DNA of 64,000 nt from Cellulomonas sp. S1-8 (lineage in GTDB: Bacteria; Actinomycetota; Actinomycetes; Actinomycetales; Cellulomonadaceae): NCBI RefSeq assembly GCF_026184235.1, contig NZ_CP110806.1:3224001-3288000 (forward strand). Reading direction: 5' to 3'. The notes under the pieces were generated by a model. It had not been told where the DNA came from. It ran no database searches and saw only the letters and a list, made by a program, of their open reading frames with translations. Positions 50,371 through 58,966 of the stretch are shown one piece after another; within the stretch, counting starts at the first letter, position 1, and every line of letters starts with the position of its first letter. Position numbers and translations under genes: made by a program.

Positions 50371-50967
50371 TCACGGTCCGGCCGGACCGGCGTCGTCGCC
50401 CGCGGGCGGCGCGCACGCGGGGCCGCGCAGGTGGTCGACGACGACCTGCATGGCGACGCCCAGCGCGGCGAGCTGCTCGTCGTCGAGCACGTCGACGAGG
50501 TGGGCGCGCACCGAGGCGACGTGCCCGGGCGCCGCGGCGACCAGCACGCCCCACCCGCGCTCGGTCAGGACGCAGTTGACCCCGCGCGCGTCGTCCAGCG
50601 CGGGTTCGCGCCGCACGATGCCGTCGCGCTCCATGCGGGCCACGGTGTGCGTCAGGCGGCTGCGGGAGTGGGCGAGGTCGTCGGCCAGCTCCGACATGCG
50701 CAGCGTGCGTCCGGGCGACTCGGAGAGGCGGACCAGGACCTCGTACTCCCCCAGCGACATGCCGCTCGTGTCGTCGAGCTCACGTGCCAGGACGTCGAAG
50801 AGGAGCGCGGTGCCGTCGCGGAAGGCACGCCAGTGCTCCTGCTGCGTCGCGGAGAGCCAGCGCACCTCGGGCGGCGCATCGGGCGTACCGGCGCCGGGCG
50901 GGGCGGGCTGCGGGCCGGGGGCGGCGCCCGCGGTCGACCGCTCGGCGATCGGGCTGCGGCTCGGCAC
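50371..50967 (-). CDS. MarR-family transcriptional regulator
   Basis: This 198-residue protein has the MarR winged helix: MSLGEYEVLVRLSE near residue 70, RMSELADDLAHSRSRLTHTVARMERDGIVRRE as helix-turn-helix plus wing. It has Pro/Ala-rich ends. It is divergent from yceI, a common pairing in actinobacteria, so it probably regulates itself and yceI. No ligand can be inferred. Confidence 0.9.
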   Translation of the reverse strand: MPSRSPIAERSTAGAAPGPQPAPPGAGTPDAPPEVRWLSATQQEHWRAFRDGTALLFDVLARELDDTSGMSLGEYEVLVRLSESPGRTLRMSELADDLAHSRSRLTHTVARMERDGIVRREPALDDARGVNCVLTERGWGVLVAAAPGHVASVRAHLVDVLDDEQLAALGVAMQVVVDHLRGPACAPPAGDDAGPAGP

Positions 50968-51032
50968 GTCGTCCTCCAGGGTGGGGGTTGCAATGACGTC
51001 CTCACTGTAGTAGAAAGATCAACAACAGATAC

Positions 51033-51044
51033 TTGTCGAGTCAA
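51033..51044. promoter_or_regulatory. Candidate MarR operator between marR-type gene and yceI
   Basis: TTGTCGAGTCAA has dyad symmetry (TTG-C--G-CAA). It lies in an unusually AT-rich 60-bp stretch (about 50,990-51,050) of the divergent intergenic region, which also contains TACAGT and GATACT as possible -10 elements for the two genes. Confidence 0.4.
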
Positions 51045-51079
51045 CGAATCCGTTCGGCCCCGAGCTGCAGAGGACCATC

Positions 51080-51625
51080 ATGACCGCGCTTCCCACCGGC
51101 CTCACCACCGGCACCTGGACCATCGACCCGTCCCACACCGAGGCGTCGTTCACCGTCCGGCACGCCGGCATCTCCAAGGTCCGCGGCACCGTCGCGGTGA
51201 CCTCCGGCGCCCTGACGATCGGCGAGGACCTCGAGACGTCGTCCGTCACCGTCACGCTGGACCCCTCCACCGTCACGACCGGTGACGCCGGCCGCGACGG
51301 CCACCTCCAGAGCGGCGAGTTCTTCGACGTCGAGCAGTTCGGCCAGTGGACCTTCGTCTCCACCGGCGTCCGGGAGTCCGGCTCCGCCCACGTCGTCCAC
51401 GGCGACCTGACGATCCACGGCGTGACCCGCCCCGTCGAGCTCGAGACCGAGTTCAACGGCACCGCGGTCGACCCGTTCGGCAACACCCGCGCCGGCTTCG
51501 AGGCGACCGTCACCATCTCGCGCAAGGACTTCGGCCTGACGTGGAACGCCGCGCTCGAGGCCGGCGGCGTGCTCGTCGCCGACAAGGTGCGCATCGACCT
51601 CGACGTCTCGGCCATCAGGGCCTGA
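51080..51625 (+). CDS. YceI-family lipid-binding protein
   Basis: The 181-residue lipocalin-like beta-barrel begins GTWTIDPSHTEASFTVRH, the family hallmark, and has FFDVEQF, GDLTIHGVTRPVELE and a C-terminal VRIDLDVSAIRA. Relatives bind polyisoprenoids in a hydrophobic cavity. No signal peptide is present, so it is probably cytosolic. Its link to quinone-chain metabolism is only suggested by neighbours. Confidence 0.94.
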   Translation: MTALPTGLTTGTWTIDPSHTEASFTVRHAGISKVRGTVAVTSGALTIGEDLETSSVTVTLDPSTVTTGDAGRDGHLQSGEFFDVEQFGQWTFVSTGVRESGSAHVVHGDLTIHGVTRPVELETEFNGTAVDPFGNTRAGFEATVTISRKDFGLTWNAALEAGGVLVADKVRIDLDVSAIRA

Positions 51626-51660
51626 GCCGTCCCGCCGGCCGACGCCGGCACGCACGTCCC

Positions 51661-51695
51661 CGCGAGGGCGCGACCGCACCGGTCGCGCCCTCGCG
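51661..51695. terminator. Bidirectional terminator between yceI and rex
   Basis: A perfect 15-bp stem, CGCGAGGGCGCGACC (51661-51675) with 51681-51695, and a 5-nt loop lies between the two convergent stops. Confidence 0.8.
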
Positions 51696-51706
51696 GCGTC
51701 CCGCCG

Positions 51707-52407
51707 TCACGACGCCCCACCCCCCACGCTGCGCGCACGGTCGTGGAACGCGAGGATCTGCAGCTCGGAGGCCACGTCCACCGCGCGGACGTCGACGTGG
51801 GGCGGCACCCGCGCAGCGCACGCGGCGCGAACGTGAGGATCCCCACCACGCCCGCCGCCACGAGCTCGTCGCACACGGCCTGCGCGACGCCCGCGGGCGT
51901 CGTCAGCACCGCGATCGTCGCCCCCGTGCGCGCCACGACGGCCGCCAGGTCGGCGGCGGGCTCCACCACCAGGCCGGCCACGGTCGTGCCCACGACCGCG
52001 GGGTCCGCGTCGAGGAGACCCACGAGCACGAAGCCGCGCTCCGCGATGCCCGCGTAGTTCGCGAGCGCGTGGCCCAGGTTGCCCACGCCCACCAGCAGCA
52101 CGCGGCGCACGTCCGCCAGGCCCAGCACGACGGTGATCTGCTCGCGCAGGTGGCCCACGTCGTAGCCGACGCCGCGGCGGCCGTACGAGCCGAGGAACGA
52201 CAGGTCCTTGCGCAGCTGCGCCGGCGTCACGCCCGCACGCGCCGCAAGCTCGTCGGACGAGGTCAGGACCGCGCCCGTGGCCGCCGTGGCCTCCAGCGCG
52301 CGCAGGTAGCCCGGCAGCCGGGCCACCGTCGCCGGCGGCACGGGCTGGCCGTCGCGCGCGGCTCGCCGGTCGCCGTCCCGCCGCCCTGCCGTGCGCCGTT
52401 CGTCCAC
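51707..52407 (-). CDS. rex: Redox-sensing repressor Rex (frame break)
   Basis: The N-terminal winged helix carries TPAQLRKDLSFLGSYGRRGVGYDV, and the NAD-binding Rossmann domain VLLVGVGNLGHALANYAG. After ILTFAPRALRG the frame breaks at the C run 51808-51810; one added base gives VPPHVDVRAVDVASELQ and LAFHDRAR before the stop at 51707, 233 residues. Rex binds DNA when NADH/NAD+ is low and releases it when NADH rises; in Streptomyces it controls respiratory genes. A Rex-like site stands before menJ-nuoA. GTG 52407 is the start. Confidence 0.9.
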
Positions 52408-52462
52408 GCGACCCCCTGTGCCCGCGGCACCGCAGGAAGGCCCCGGTGCCAGGGGTCTCACG

Positions 52463-52740
52463 CTAGGCCCTGGCGCCCCCCGTCGCGAGAGCCCGTCGCA
52501 GGCGTGTCTCGTCGATCCGCCAGTACCCGCGCCGCACGCCGTCGACGTCGACCACCGGCACCAGCTCCCCAGCTCGTCCGCGAGCACGTGCCCGTCGGCC
52601 GCCGGCGCGTCGACGTCGACCTCCGCCCACGTCGCGCCGACCTCCGCGCACACCCGCGCCACGAGGGAGCGTGCCACGTCGCACAGGTGGCACCCCGCGC
52701 GCCCGTACAGCACGACCCGGGCCGTCGTCGCCTCGTCCAC
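52463..52740 (-). CDS. Glutaredoxin-like protein (DUF836 type; frame break)
   Basis: This small thioredoxin-fold protein has VVLYGRAGCHLCDVARSLV with a CxxC active site. The frame breaks at the C run 52567-52570; one added base joins LADELG to ELVPVVDVDGVRRGYW. About 92 residues. GTG 52740 is preferred over 52749 because the -10 hexamer at 52753-52748 overlaps the latter. The gene lies just upstream of rex, possibly co-transcribed, and opposite the HAD gene. In mycobacteria the same pair is remembered (Rv0508 near serB1). Confidence 0.8.
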
Positions 52741-52747
52741 GAGGGCC

Positions 52748-52753
52748 ACGCTA
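52748..52753 (-). promoter_or_regulatory. -10 element TAGCGT of the glutaredoxin-like gene (leaderless)
   Basis: On the minus strand TAGCGT begins 13 bp before GTG 52740, implying a start at the codon itself. Confidence 0.45.
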
Positions 52754-52809
52754 GCCCGGGCGGGCCCAGCCCGCGGGAGACGACCGCCCCACCCGCGGCC
52801 CGCGCTCGT

Positions 52810-52815
52810 TACAGT
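52810..52815 (+). promoter_or_regulatory. -10 element TACAGT of the HAD gene (leaderless)
   Basis: TACAGT begins 12 bp before ATG 52822; no ribosome site is present. Confidence 0.5.
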
Positions 52816-52821
52816 GGCCCG

Positions 52822-53685
52822 ATGCACGCGGGCGACGGCACGGACCAGCGCATCGTCGCCGCCACGGTCGAGACGCCCCTGGCCGCGCTCGTGCCCGACG
52901 GCACCCGCGTCGCGGCCTTCTTCGACGTCGACAACACCATCATCCGCGGGGCCAGCTCCTTCCACCTCGCCGTCGGGCTGTACCGGCGGGGCTTCTTCCG
53001 CAAGCGCGACCTCGTGAACTTCGCCGGGCAGCAGGCGCGGTACCGCGTGTTCGGTGAGGACCGCCGCCAGATCGACGAGCTGCGCGCCCGCGCGCTGGAC
53101 ATCATGCGCGGCCACTCGGTCGCCGAGGTCACGGCAATCGCCGAGGACGTCTACGACGAGGTGCTGAGCCTGCGCATCTACCCCGGCACCCAGGCCCTGC
53201 TCGACGCGCACCTGGCCGACGGGCACGCCGTGTGGCTGGTGACCGCCACGCCCGTCGAGATCGGTGAGCTCATCGCGCGCAGGCTCGGAGCCACCGGTGC
53301 GCTCGGCACGGTCGCCGAGCACGAGGACGGCTACTACACCGGGCGGCTCGTGGGCGACCTGGTGCACGGCGAGGCCAAGGCGAGCGCCGTCCGCGCGCTC
53401 GCCGCCCGGGAGGGGTACGAGCTCGACCGGTGCCACGCCTACGGGGACTCGACCAACGACGTCCCGATCCTGTCCACGGTCGGCCACCCGTGCGCCATCA
53501 ACCCCGACGGCCGGCTGCGCCGGCACGCCGCCGAGGTGGGCTGGCCCGTGCGGGAGTTCCGCACCCGGCGCAGGCAGGCGCGACGCGGCGTCAACGCCGC
53601 GAGCCTCGCCGGGGTCGTCTGGGCGCTCGCGGTCGTCGGACGCGCCCTGCGGCGCTCGATCCGGGGCCGGATGGGGGCACCATGA
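52822..53685 (+). CDS. HAD-IB family phosphatase (SerB-like)
   Basis: The 287-residue enzyme has the nucleophile motif AAFFDVDNTIIRG, motif II VTATPVEI, the lysine in HGEAKASAV and motif IV AYGDSTNDVPILS. The cap insertion after motif I is that of phosphoserine-phosphatase-like HAD-IB proteins, including LPA/CDP-type acyl hydrolases. A C-terminal hydrophobic helix (SLAGVVWALAVVGRAL) suggests membrane contact. It is coupled to the GNAT gene by an ATGA overlap. Substrate unresolved. Confidence 0.88.
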   Translation: MHAGDGTDQRIVAATVETPLAALVPDGTRVAAFFDVDNTIIRGASSFHLAVGLYRRGFFRKRDLVNFAGQQARYRVFGEDRRQIDELRARALDIMRGHSVAEVTAIAEDVYDEVLSLRIYPGTQALLDAHLADGHAVWLVTATPVEIGELIARRLGATGALGTVAEHEDGYYTGRLVGDLVHGEAKASAVRALAAREGYELDRCHAYGDSTNDVPILSTVGHPCAINPDGRLRRHAAEVGWPVREFRTRRRQARRGVNAASLAGVVWALAVVGRALRRSIRGRMGAP

Positions 53686-54233
53686 CGGCGACGACCAACT
53701 GGGCCGTGCGGACCGCGCAGCCGCGGGACTCCACCGCACTGGCGGAGCTGGCCGCGCTGACGTTCCCGCTGGCGTGCCCGCCCGGGTCGACCGCCGCCGA
53801 CCAGGGGCTGTTCCTCGACGCGCACCTGCGCGCCGAGCACTTCGCGGCGTACGCGGCCGACGCGGGGCACGTCGTGCTCGTCGCCGCGACGCCCGGCGAC
53901 GACGGCGTGCTGCTCGGGTACACGATGCTCGTCGCCGGGGAGCCGACGGACGAGGACGCCCGCGCGGCCGTGCACATCCGCCCGACGGTCGAGCTGTCCA
54001 AGTGCTACGTGCACCCGGACCAGCACGGCGCCGGCGTCGCAGCCACCCTGCTGCGCACCTCCTTCGACCACGCCCGCGCCCTCGGCGGCGGCGGGATGTG
54101 GCTGGGCGTCAACCAGCACAACGCGCGCGCCCAGGCGTTCTACGCGCGCGAGGGGTTCGCGGTCGTCGGCGTCAAGCACTTCCGCGTCGGCGAGCGGGTC
54201 GAGGACGACTACGTGCTGGAGCGTCCGCTCTAG
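53682..54233 (+). CDS. GNAT-family N-acetyltransferase
   Basis: The 183-residue acetyl-CoA-dependent enzyme has the CoA pyrophosphate loop in VHPDQHGAGVAATLL and the C-terminal NARAQAFYAREGFAVVG, the last strand-helix of the fold. The N-terminal RTAQPRDSTALAELAALTFP is typical. Its ATG overlaps the HAD stop. The acceptor substrate (protein N-terminus, small amine) is unknown. Confidence 0.9.
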   Translation: MTATTNWAVRTAQPRDSTALAELAALTFPLACPPGSTAADQGLFLDAHLRAEHFAAYAADAGHVVLVAATPGDDGVLLGYTMLVAGEPTDEDARAAVHIRPTVELSKCYVHPDQHGAGVAATLLRTSFDHARALGGGGMWLGVNQHNARAQAFYAREGFAVVGVKHFRVGERVEDDYVLERPL

Positions 54234-54250
54234 GGTCCCGACGCGGACCG

Positions 54251-54284
54251 GCAGGTGTCGGCAGCAACGTGCCGGCCGACCTGC
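54251..54284. terminator. Weak hairpin between convergent gnat and lacI-type genes
   Basis: GCAGGT (54251-54256) pairs with ACCTGC (54279-54284), extended by CGGC/GCCG with a 2-nt bulge. It lies in the 58-bp gap between two convergent stops. Confidence 0.45.
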
Positions 54285-54291
54285 GCGCGTC

Positions 54292-55314
54292 TCAGTGTGG
54301 CGGCGTGGTCCCGCGCTCGACGATCCGCATGCTCGCCAGGTGCGTCACCGGCTCGTGCGGCGCGCCGGAACGCTGCAGGCGGTCCCACAGCAGGTCGAAC
54401 GCGACCCGCGCGATCTCCCCGCGTCCGGGGTCGACGGTCGTCAGCGGCGGGTCCGTGAACCTGGCCTCGTCGGTGTCGTCGAAGCCGATGACCGCCACGT
54501 CGTCCGGGACGGACAGGCCCCGTGCACGCAGCTCGGACAGCACGCCGATCGCCAGGGAGTCGTTCAGGGCGACGACGCCGTCGGGCTCCGCACCCGAGTC
54601 GAGGACCGCCGCCATGCCGGCGGCACCGTCCGCGCGGCGCCAGGTCGGCGGCGCCCAGCCGACCAGGCGCGGGTCGAACGCGATCCCGCACGCCTCCAGC
54701 GCGGCGAGGTAGCCCGCGTACCGCAGGCGGGCTGTGGCGAAGGGGTGCTCGCGCTGCATCCCGACGACGGCGACGCGCCGACGGCCGCGCTCGACGAGCA
54801 GCCGCGTCGCCGCCTCGACCGCCTCGCTGTCGCGCATCGACACGTGGTCCACCCCGGCCGCGGCGCCGGCGACCTGCTCGCCGAGCAGCACGAGGGGGAC
54901 GTGCGGTGCCACCGCCGCGACGTCGGCGACGTCGACCGCGACCGGGATGAACAGCAGGCCGTCGGTGAGCTTGCGTCCCGGGCCGTTGAGCACCTGCAGC
55001 TCCTGCTCCCGCGTGCCGCCCGTCGGCTCGATGATGACGGTGACCCCCCGCTCGCGGCCGATGCGCAGGACCTCGTCCGCAAGCTCACCGAAGTACGCCT
55101 GGCGCAGCTCCGGGACCGCGAGCCCGATCATGCCCGTGCGCCCCAGGCGCAGGTTGCGGGCCGCGAGGTTCACCTCGTACCCGAGCTGGTCGATGGCGGC
55201 GACCACCCGCGCGCGCGTCTCGGCGCGCACGTACGGGTAGTCGTTGATGACGTTGGAGACCGTCTTCACCGAGACACCCGCGACCCGCGCCACGTCGGCC
55301 ATCGTCGTCGGCAT
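54292..55314 (-). CDS. LacI/GalR-family transcriptional regulator
   Basis: The 340-residue regulator begins MPTTMADVARVAGVSVKTVSNVIND, a standard LacI HTH with the hinge helix AARNLRLGRTGMIGL. The sensor domain has RVAVVGMQREHPF, NDSLAIGVLSELRARGL and VIGFDDTDEARFTDPPLTTV. GAGGAGG lies 8 bp before ATG 55314. A weak -10, TAGGCT, is at 55410-55405. No sugar gene adjoins it, so it probably acts on a distant locus. Confidence 0.93.
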   Translation of the reverse strand: MPTTMADVARVAGVSVKTVSNVINDYPYVRAETRARVVAAIDQLGYEVNLAARNLRLGRTGMIGLAVPELRQAYFGELADEVLRIGRERGVTVIIEPTGGTREQELQVLNGPGRKLTDGLLFIPVAVDVADVAAVAPHVPLVLLGEQVAGAAAGVDHVSMRDSEAVEAATRLLVERGRRRVAVVGMQREHPFATARLRYAGYLAALEACGIAFDPRLVGWAPPTWRRADGAAGMAAVLDSGAEPDGVVALNDSLAIGVLSELRARGLSVPDDVAVIGFDDTDEARFTDPPLTTVDPGRGEIARVAFDLLWDRLQRSGAPHEPVTHLASMRIVERGTTPPH

Positions 55315-55447
55315 GGCCGACCTCCTCGGATCCGTGCCCGTGGGTCCGACGACAGGCGGACGCACGCGTGGCAGACGAGACGGCAGCAGCGCCGTCGCCC
55401 GGGCAGCCTATCGAGGACGCTGCGCCGGGTGGTCCCGGACACACGTC

Positions 55448-55470
55448 GGCCCGGTCGTGGCGACCGGGCC
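55448..55470 (-). terminator. Hairpin terminator after the 32-aa basic protein gene
   Basis: GGCCCGGTCG (55448-55457) pairs perfectly with CGACCGGGCC (55461-55470) around a 3-nt loop, 36 bp past the stop. Confidence 0.7.
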
Positions 55471-55505
55471 CGGGGTGCACGACGCGCCGACGAGCGGCGC
55501 TCAGC

Positions 55506-55604
55506 TCACTTCTTGTTGCGGCGCTGGTGACGCGTCTTGCGCAGCAGCTTGCGGTGCTTCTTCTTCGCCATACGCTTGCGGCGCTTCTTGATGACGGATC
55601 CCAT
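55506..55604 (-). CDS. AURKAIP1/COX24-domain ribosomal-associated protein (bS22-like)
   Basis: The 32-residue product begins MGSVIKKRRKRMAKKKHR and ends QRRNKK; more than half of its residues are Lys or Arg. This is the actinobacterial AURKAIP1/COX24 family, found in mycobacterial 30S ribosomes as the small protein bS22. It lies next to an excisionase-like HTH gene, the same pairing remembered as Rv0500B/Rv0500A. It is too short for most gene callers. Confidence 0.92.
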   Translation of the reverse strand: MGSVIKKRRKRMAKKKHRKLLRKTRHQRRNKK

Positions 55605-55719
55605 GCGGTCCTCACTCGTGTCCGGTCACGACCCGTCAGGGCCGCGAGTGGTGGTCGATCGACGCGCGGTGCGCATCGGGCCCACCCGAATCACCCACGC
55701 ACGCAAAGTCCGAGCGCCC

Positions 55720-55725
55720 ACCTTA
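55720..55725 (-). promoter_or_regulatory. Candidate -10 element of the 32-aa protein gene
   Basis: TAAGGT on the minus strand (55725-55720) would give a leader of about 110 nt. The 242-bp gap between the two small genes shows no other clear feature besides short GTGCCTGCC repeats near 55,793-55,815. Confidence 0.3.
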
Positions 55726-55846
55726 CGCGATGGCGTACCGCGACCGCGAACTCCCGGCCGTGCGGGGTGCTCACCGGGCGCTCGTCGGGTGCCTGCCGTG
55801 TGCCTGCCGTGCGCCTGCCCGTGCCGCACGGCCGGCACCGGTGTCC

Positions 55847-56083
55847 TCAGGAGGTCCGGCGGTCCTCGCCGAGCATCCCGGGGTCGACCGTCGCCGACGA
55901 CCTCAGGTACGCGTCGAGCGCGTCCTGCGGCACGCGGAACGACCGTCCGACGCGCACGGCGGGCAGCTCACCCGCGTGCACCAGCCGGTACACGGTCATC
56001 CGCGAGACCCGCATGAGGTCCGCGACCTCGACGACCGTGAGGAACCGCACGCGACCCTGGGGTCCGCCCTGCTCCTCGCCCAT
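55847..56083 (-). CDS. Small excisionase-type helix-turn-helix protein
   Basis: This 78-residue protein is almost entirely one MerR/excisionase-like winged helix: FLTVVEVADLMRVSRMTVYR followed by LVHAGELPAVRVGRSFRVP. It matches the actinobacterial family remembered from Rv0500A, not BldC. Despite the family name there is no phage context. It is probably a chromosomal DNA-binding regulator. A possible -10 TACTGT lies at 56155-56150. Confidence 0.88.
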   Translation of the reverse strand: MGEEQGGPQGRVRFLTVVEVADLMRVSRMTVYRLVHAGELPAVRVGRSFRVPQDALDAYLRSSATVDPGMLGEDRRTS

Positions 56084-56247
56084 GCCTCGGCCCTCCAGCT
56101 GACCGGGCCGCGCCGGCGTCGCGCACCCGGGCGCCCGGGTGCGCGGCCCACAGTAGTGGCGCGTGTGACAGGTGGGATAGGGGTGACACCCGCCCGGCCC
56201 ACCGCAGTGACGGTCCTCCCGTCGTGACGGTCCTCCCGTCGTGACGG

Positions 56248-57468
56248 TCAGTCGAGGTCCGGGTCGAGACCCAGCGACGGGAACACGGCCGCGCGGGTCG
56301 CGCGGATCGCGCGGTCCACGTCGTTCGCCGGGTCGTAGCCCGCGGACCAGGGCCGGTACCAGGCCGTCGCGTGGTCCGTCATCACCGGCACCGCGGCACG
56401 CCCGTAGCGCTGCTGCACGAGGTCGAGCCACTCCTGCGGCACCGGGGTCGCCGGGTCCACCGGGCGGTGCGACGCGACGCCCAGCAGGTGCGACCACGTC
56501 CGCGGGACGACGTCGAGGATCGCGTACCCGCCGCCGCCGAGCGCGACCCACCGCCCGTCGCAGACCTCGTGCGCCAGGTCGTGCAGCAGGGACGCCGCGA
56601 CCTTCTGCGCGTCCACCGACACCCGCAGCGTCGCGAGCGGGTCCATGAGGTGGGTGTCGCAGCCGTGCTGGGTGACGAGCAGGTCGGGCGCGAACTCGCG
56701 GACCACCGCGGGCACGACCGCCTCGATCGCGCGCAGCCAGCCCGCGTCGTCCGTCCGGGAGGGCAGCGCCACGTTGACGGCCGTGCCGTCCGCGCGGGGC
56801 CCCCCCGTCTCCGTCGGGTACCCCGTTCCGGGGAACAGCGCGTGCCCCGTCTCGTGGATCGACACGGTCAGCACCCGCGGGTCGTCCCAGAAGACGTCCT
56901 GGACGCCGTCGCCGTGGTGCGCGTCCACGTCGACGTACGCGACCCGCTGCGCGCCGGCGTCCAGCAGCGCCCGGATCGCGACGGCCGCGTCGTTGTAGAC
57001 GCAGAAGCCCGACGCGGCGCCCGGCCGCGCGTGGTGCAGGCCACCGCCCACGTTCAGCGCGTGCTCCGCCCGGCCCTCCCACACCGCCATCGCCGCGTCG
57101 ACCGTGCCGGCCACGACGCGGGCGGCGGCGTCGTGCATCTGCGGGAACAGCGGGTCGTCCCGCGTCCCCAGGCCGCGCACCAGGTCCGGGACGCCGTGCT
57201 CGGCCGCCGCGTGCACCGCCGCGACGTACGCGGGCTCGTGCACGGTCGCCAGCAGCGCGTCGGACGCCGGCTCCGCCCCCACCACCTCGACGCCCGCCGC
57301 GTCGAGCAGGCCGAGCTGGGCGGCGAGCGCGATCGTCAGGTCGATCCGGTCGGACGTCATGGGGTGACCGAAGCCGAAGTCGTACGCGAGGAGCTCGGTC
57401 GCCCAGACGACCCGCAGCGTCGGTGCCCCGGTGACGCGCGCGGCGGGGTGCGCGTCGGAGGCCGTCAT
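56248..57468 (-). CDS. acuC: Acetoin utilisation protein AcuC / histone-deacetylase-fold hydrolase
   Basis: The 406-residue protein has the deacetylase core: FGFGHPMTSDR near residue 30, LHHARPGAASGFCVYND with the catalytic His pair, YVDVDAHHGDGVQDVF with zinc-binding Asp and His, and QHGCDTHLMDPLA. It is a class I HDAC-like amidohydrolase, which in Bacillus removes acetyl groups from acetyl-CoA synthetase. No acetoin genes are nearby, so the target is open. Divergent from trkH over 124 bp. Confidence 0.9.
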   Translation of the reverse strand: MTASDAHPAARVTGAPTLRVVWATELLAYDFGFGHPMTSDRIDLTIALAAQLGLLDAAGVEVVGAEPASDALLATVHEPAYVAAVHAAAEHGVPDLVRGLGTRDDPLFPQMHDAAARVVAGTVDAAMAVWEGRAEHALNVGGGLHHARPGAASGFCVYNDAAVAIRALLDAGAQRVAYVDVDAHHGDGVQDVFWDDPRVLTVSIHETGHALFPGTGYPTETGGPRADGTAVNVALPSRTDDAGWLRAIEAVVPAVVREFAPDLLVTQHGCDTHLMDPLATLRVSVDAQKVAASLLHDLAHEVCDGRWVALGGGGYAILDVVPRTWSHLLGVASHRPVDPATPVPQEWLDLVQQRYGRAAVPVMTDHATAWYRPWSAGYDPANDVDRAIRATRAAVFPSLGLDPDLD

Positions 57469-57592
57469 GGGCTCACCGTCCCACCGTCACACGGCGTGTG
57501 TCGACCCGACGTGCAGGCCGCGCCAGTGCGTGGGGAGGGGCGGCACGTGCCAGAGTGTGGGGTCTGCGACCAGGTGGACAGCGGGAGGTGGG

Positions 57593-58966
57593 ATGGCAGC
57601 GGGGCCCGGCCTGCTGTGGAGCGCGCGCGAGTACGTCGACCGGTCGGCCCGGCAGTCCCCCGCACGACTCGCGCTCGGCGTCTTCGCCCTCGTCATCGCC
57701 GTCATCACCGTGCTGCTGTCCGCACCGTGGGCGACGGCCGGTGGCGAGCGCGCGCCGCTCGTCGACGCCCTGTTCACCGCGACGTCCGCGACCACCGTCA
57801 CGGGGCTGGTCGTCGTGCCCACCGGGGAGTACTGGTCCGCGTGGGGCCTGGTGGTCATCCTCGTGGCGATCAAGATCGGCGGGCTGGGCGTCATGACGCT
57901 CGCGTCGCTGCTCGGCATGGCCGTGTCGCGGCGCATCGGCCTGACGCAGCGTCTGCTGGTGTCGTCCGAGACCAAGGTGACCCGCCTGGGCGAGGTGGGG
58001 TCGCTGGTCCGCACCGTCATCGTGACGTCGACGGTCCTGGAGGTCGCGATCGCCCTGGTGCTGTTCCCGCGGCTGCTCGTGCACGGGGAGTCCACGGGGA
58101 CGGCCGCGTGGCACGCGGTGTTCTACTCCGTCTCGGCGTTCAACAACGCGGGCTTCGTGCCGACCCCCGAGGGGCTGGACCCGTTCGTCTCCGACTGGTG
58201 GATGCTGCTGCCGATCATCATCGGCGTGTTCATCGGGTCCCTGGGCTTCCCCGTCATCCTCAACGTCGCCAACCACCTGCGCGAGCCGCGCCGCTGGAGC
58301 CTGCACTCCAAGCTGACGATCACGACGAGCCTCGCCCTGGTGCTGTTCGGGTCCGTGGTGGTCGCGGCGTTCGAGTGGACCAACCCGGACACGTTCCGGC
58401 CGCTCGACGCCCCGGGGACCATCCTCGCGTCGCTGTTCGCGGGCGTCATGCCCCGCTCGGGCGGGTTCTCGACGGTCGACGTGGGGCAGATGCACGAGGG
58501 CACGTGGCTCCTGCTCGACGCCCTGATGTTCGTCGGCGGGGGCTCGGCGTCGACCGCGGGCGGCATCAAGGTCACCACCCTGGCCGTCATGCTGCTCGCG
58601 ATCGTCGCCGAGGGCCGCGGCGACCGTGACGTCGAGGCGTTCGGCCGGCGCATCCCGCGCGAGACGCTGCAGGTCGCCATCGCCGTCAGCTTCGTCTCCG
58701 CGACGATCGTGCTGATCGCCACCCTCCTGCTGCTGGCCATCACCGGGCTGACGCTCGACCGCGTGCTCTTCGAGGTCATCTCGGCGTTCGCGACGGCCGG
58801 GCTGTCGACCGGCATCACCGCCGACCTGCCGACACCGGCGAAGTACGTGCTCGTCGTGCTCATGTTCATCGGCCGGACCGGCACCATGACGCTTGCGGCG
58901 GCGCTCGCGCTGCGCAACCGTCGACGTGTCATCCGCTACCCGGAGGAGAGGCCCATCGTTGGCTGA
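57593..58966 (+). CDS. trkH: TrkH/KtrB-type potassium channel subunit
   Basis: The 457-residue membrane protein has four MPM repeats with selectivity-filter segments TSATTVTGL, SAFNNAGF, PRSGGFSTVD and FATAGLSTGI, whose central glycines line the K+ pore, plus GGGSASTAGGIKVTT. GGGAGG sits 6-11 bp before ATG 57593. It needs the cytoplasmic TrkA/KtrA subunit, encoded by the overlapping next gene, for gating. Confidence 0.94.
   Translation: MAAGPGLLWSAREYVDRSARQSPARLALGVFALVIAVITVLLSAPWATAGGERAPLVDALFTATSATTVTGLVVVPTGEYWSAWGLVVILVAIKIGGLGVMTLASLLGMAVSRRIGLTQRLLVSSETKVTRLGEVGSLVRTVIVTSTVLEVAIALVLFPRLLVHGESTGTAAWHAVFYSVSAFNNAGFVPTPEGLDPFVSDWWMLLPIIIGVFIGSLGFPVILNVANHLREPRRWSLHSKLTITTSLALVLFGSVVVAAFEWTNPDTFRPLDAPGTILASLFAGVMPRSGGFSTVDVGQMHEGTWLLLDALMFVGGGSASTAGGIKVTTLAVMLLAIVAEGRGDRDVEAFGRRIPRETLQVAIAVSFVSATIVLIATLLLLAITGLTLDRVLFEVISAFATAGLSTGITADLPTPAKYVLVVLMFIGRTGTMTLAAALALRNRRRVIRYPEERPIVG

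Noticed and set aside
55847..56083. BldC or a phage excisionase
   Set aside because: The recognition helix sequence SRMTVYRLVHAGELP differs from BldC, and there is no integrase, att site or phage gene nearby.
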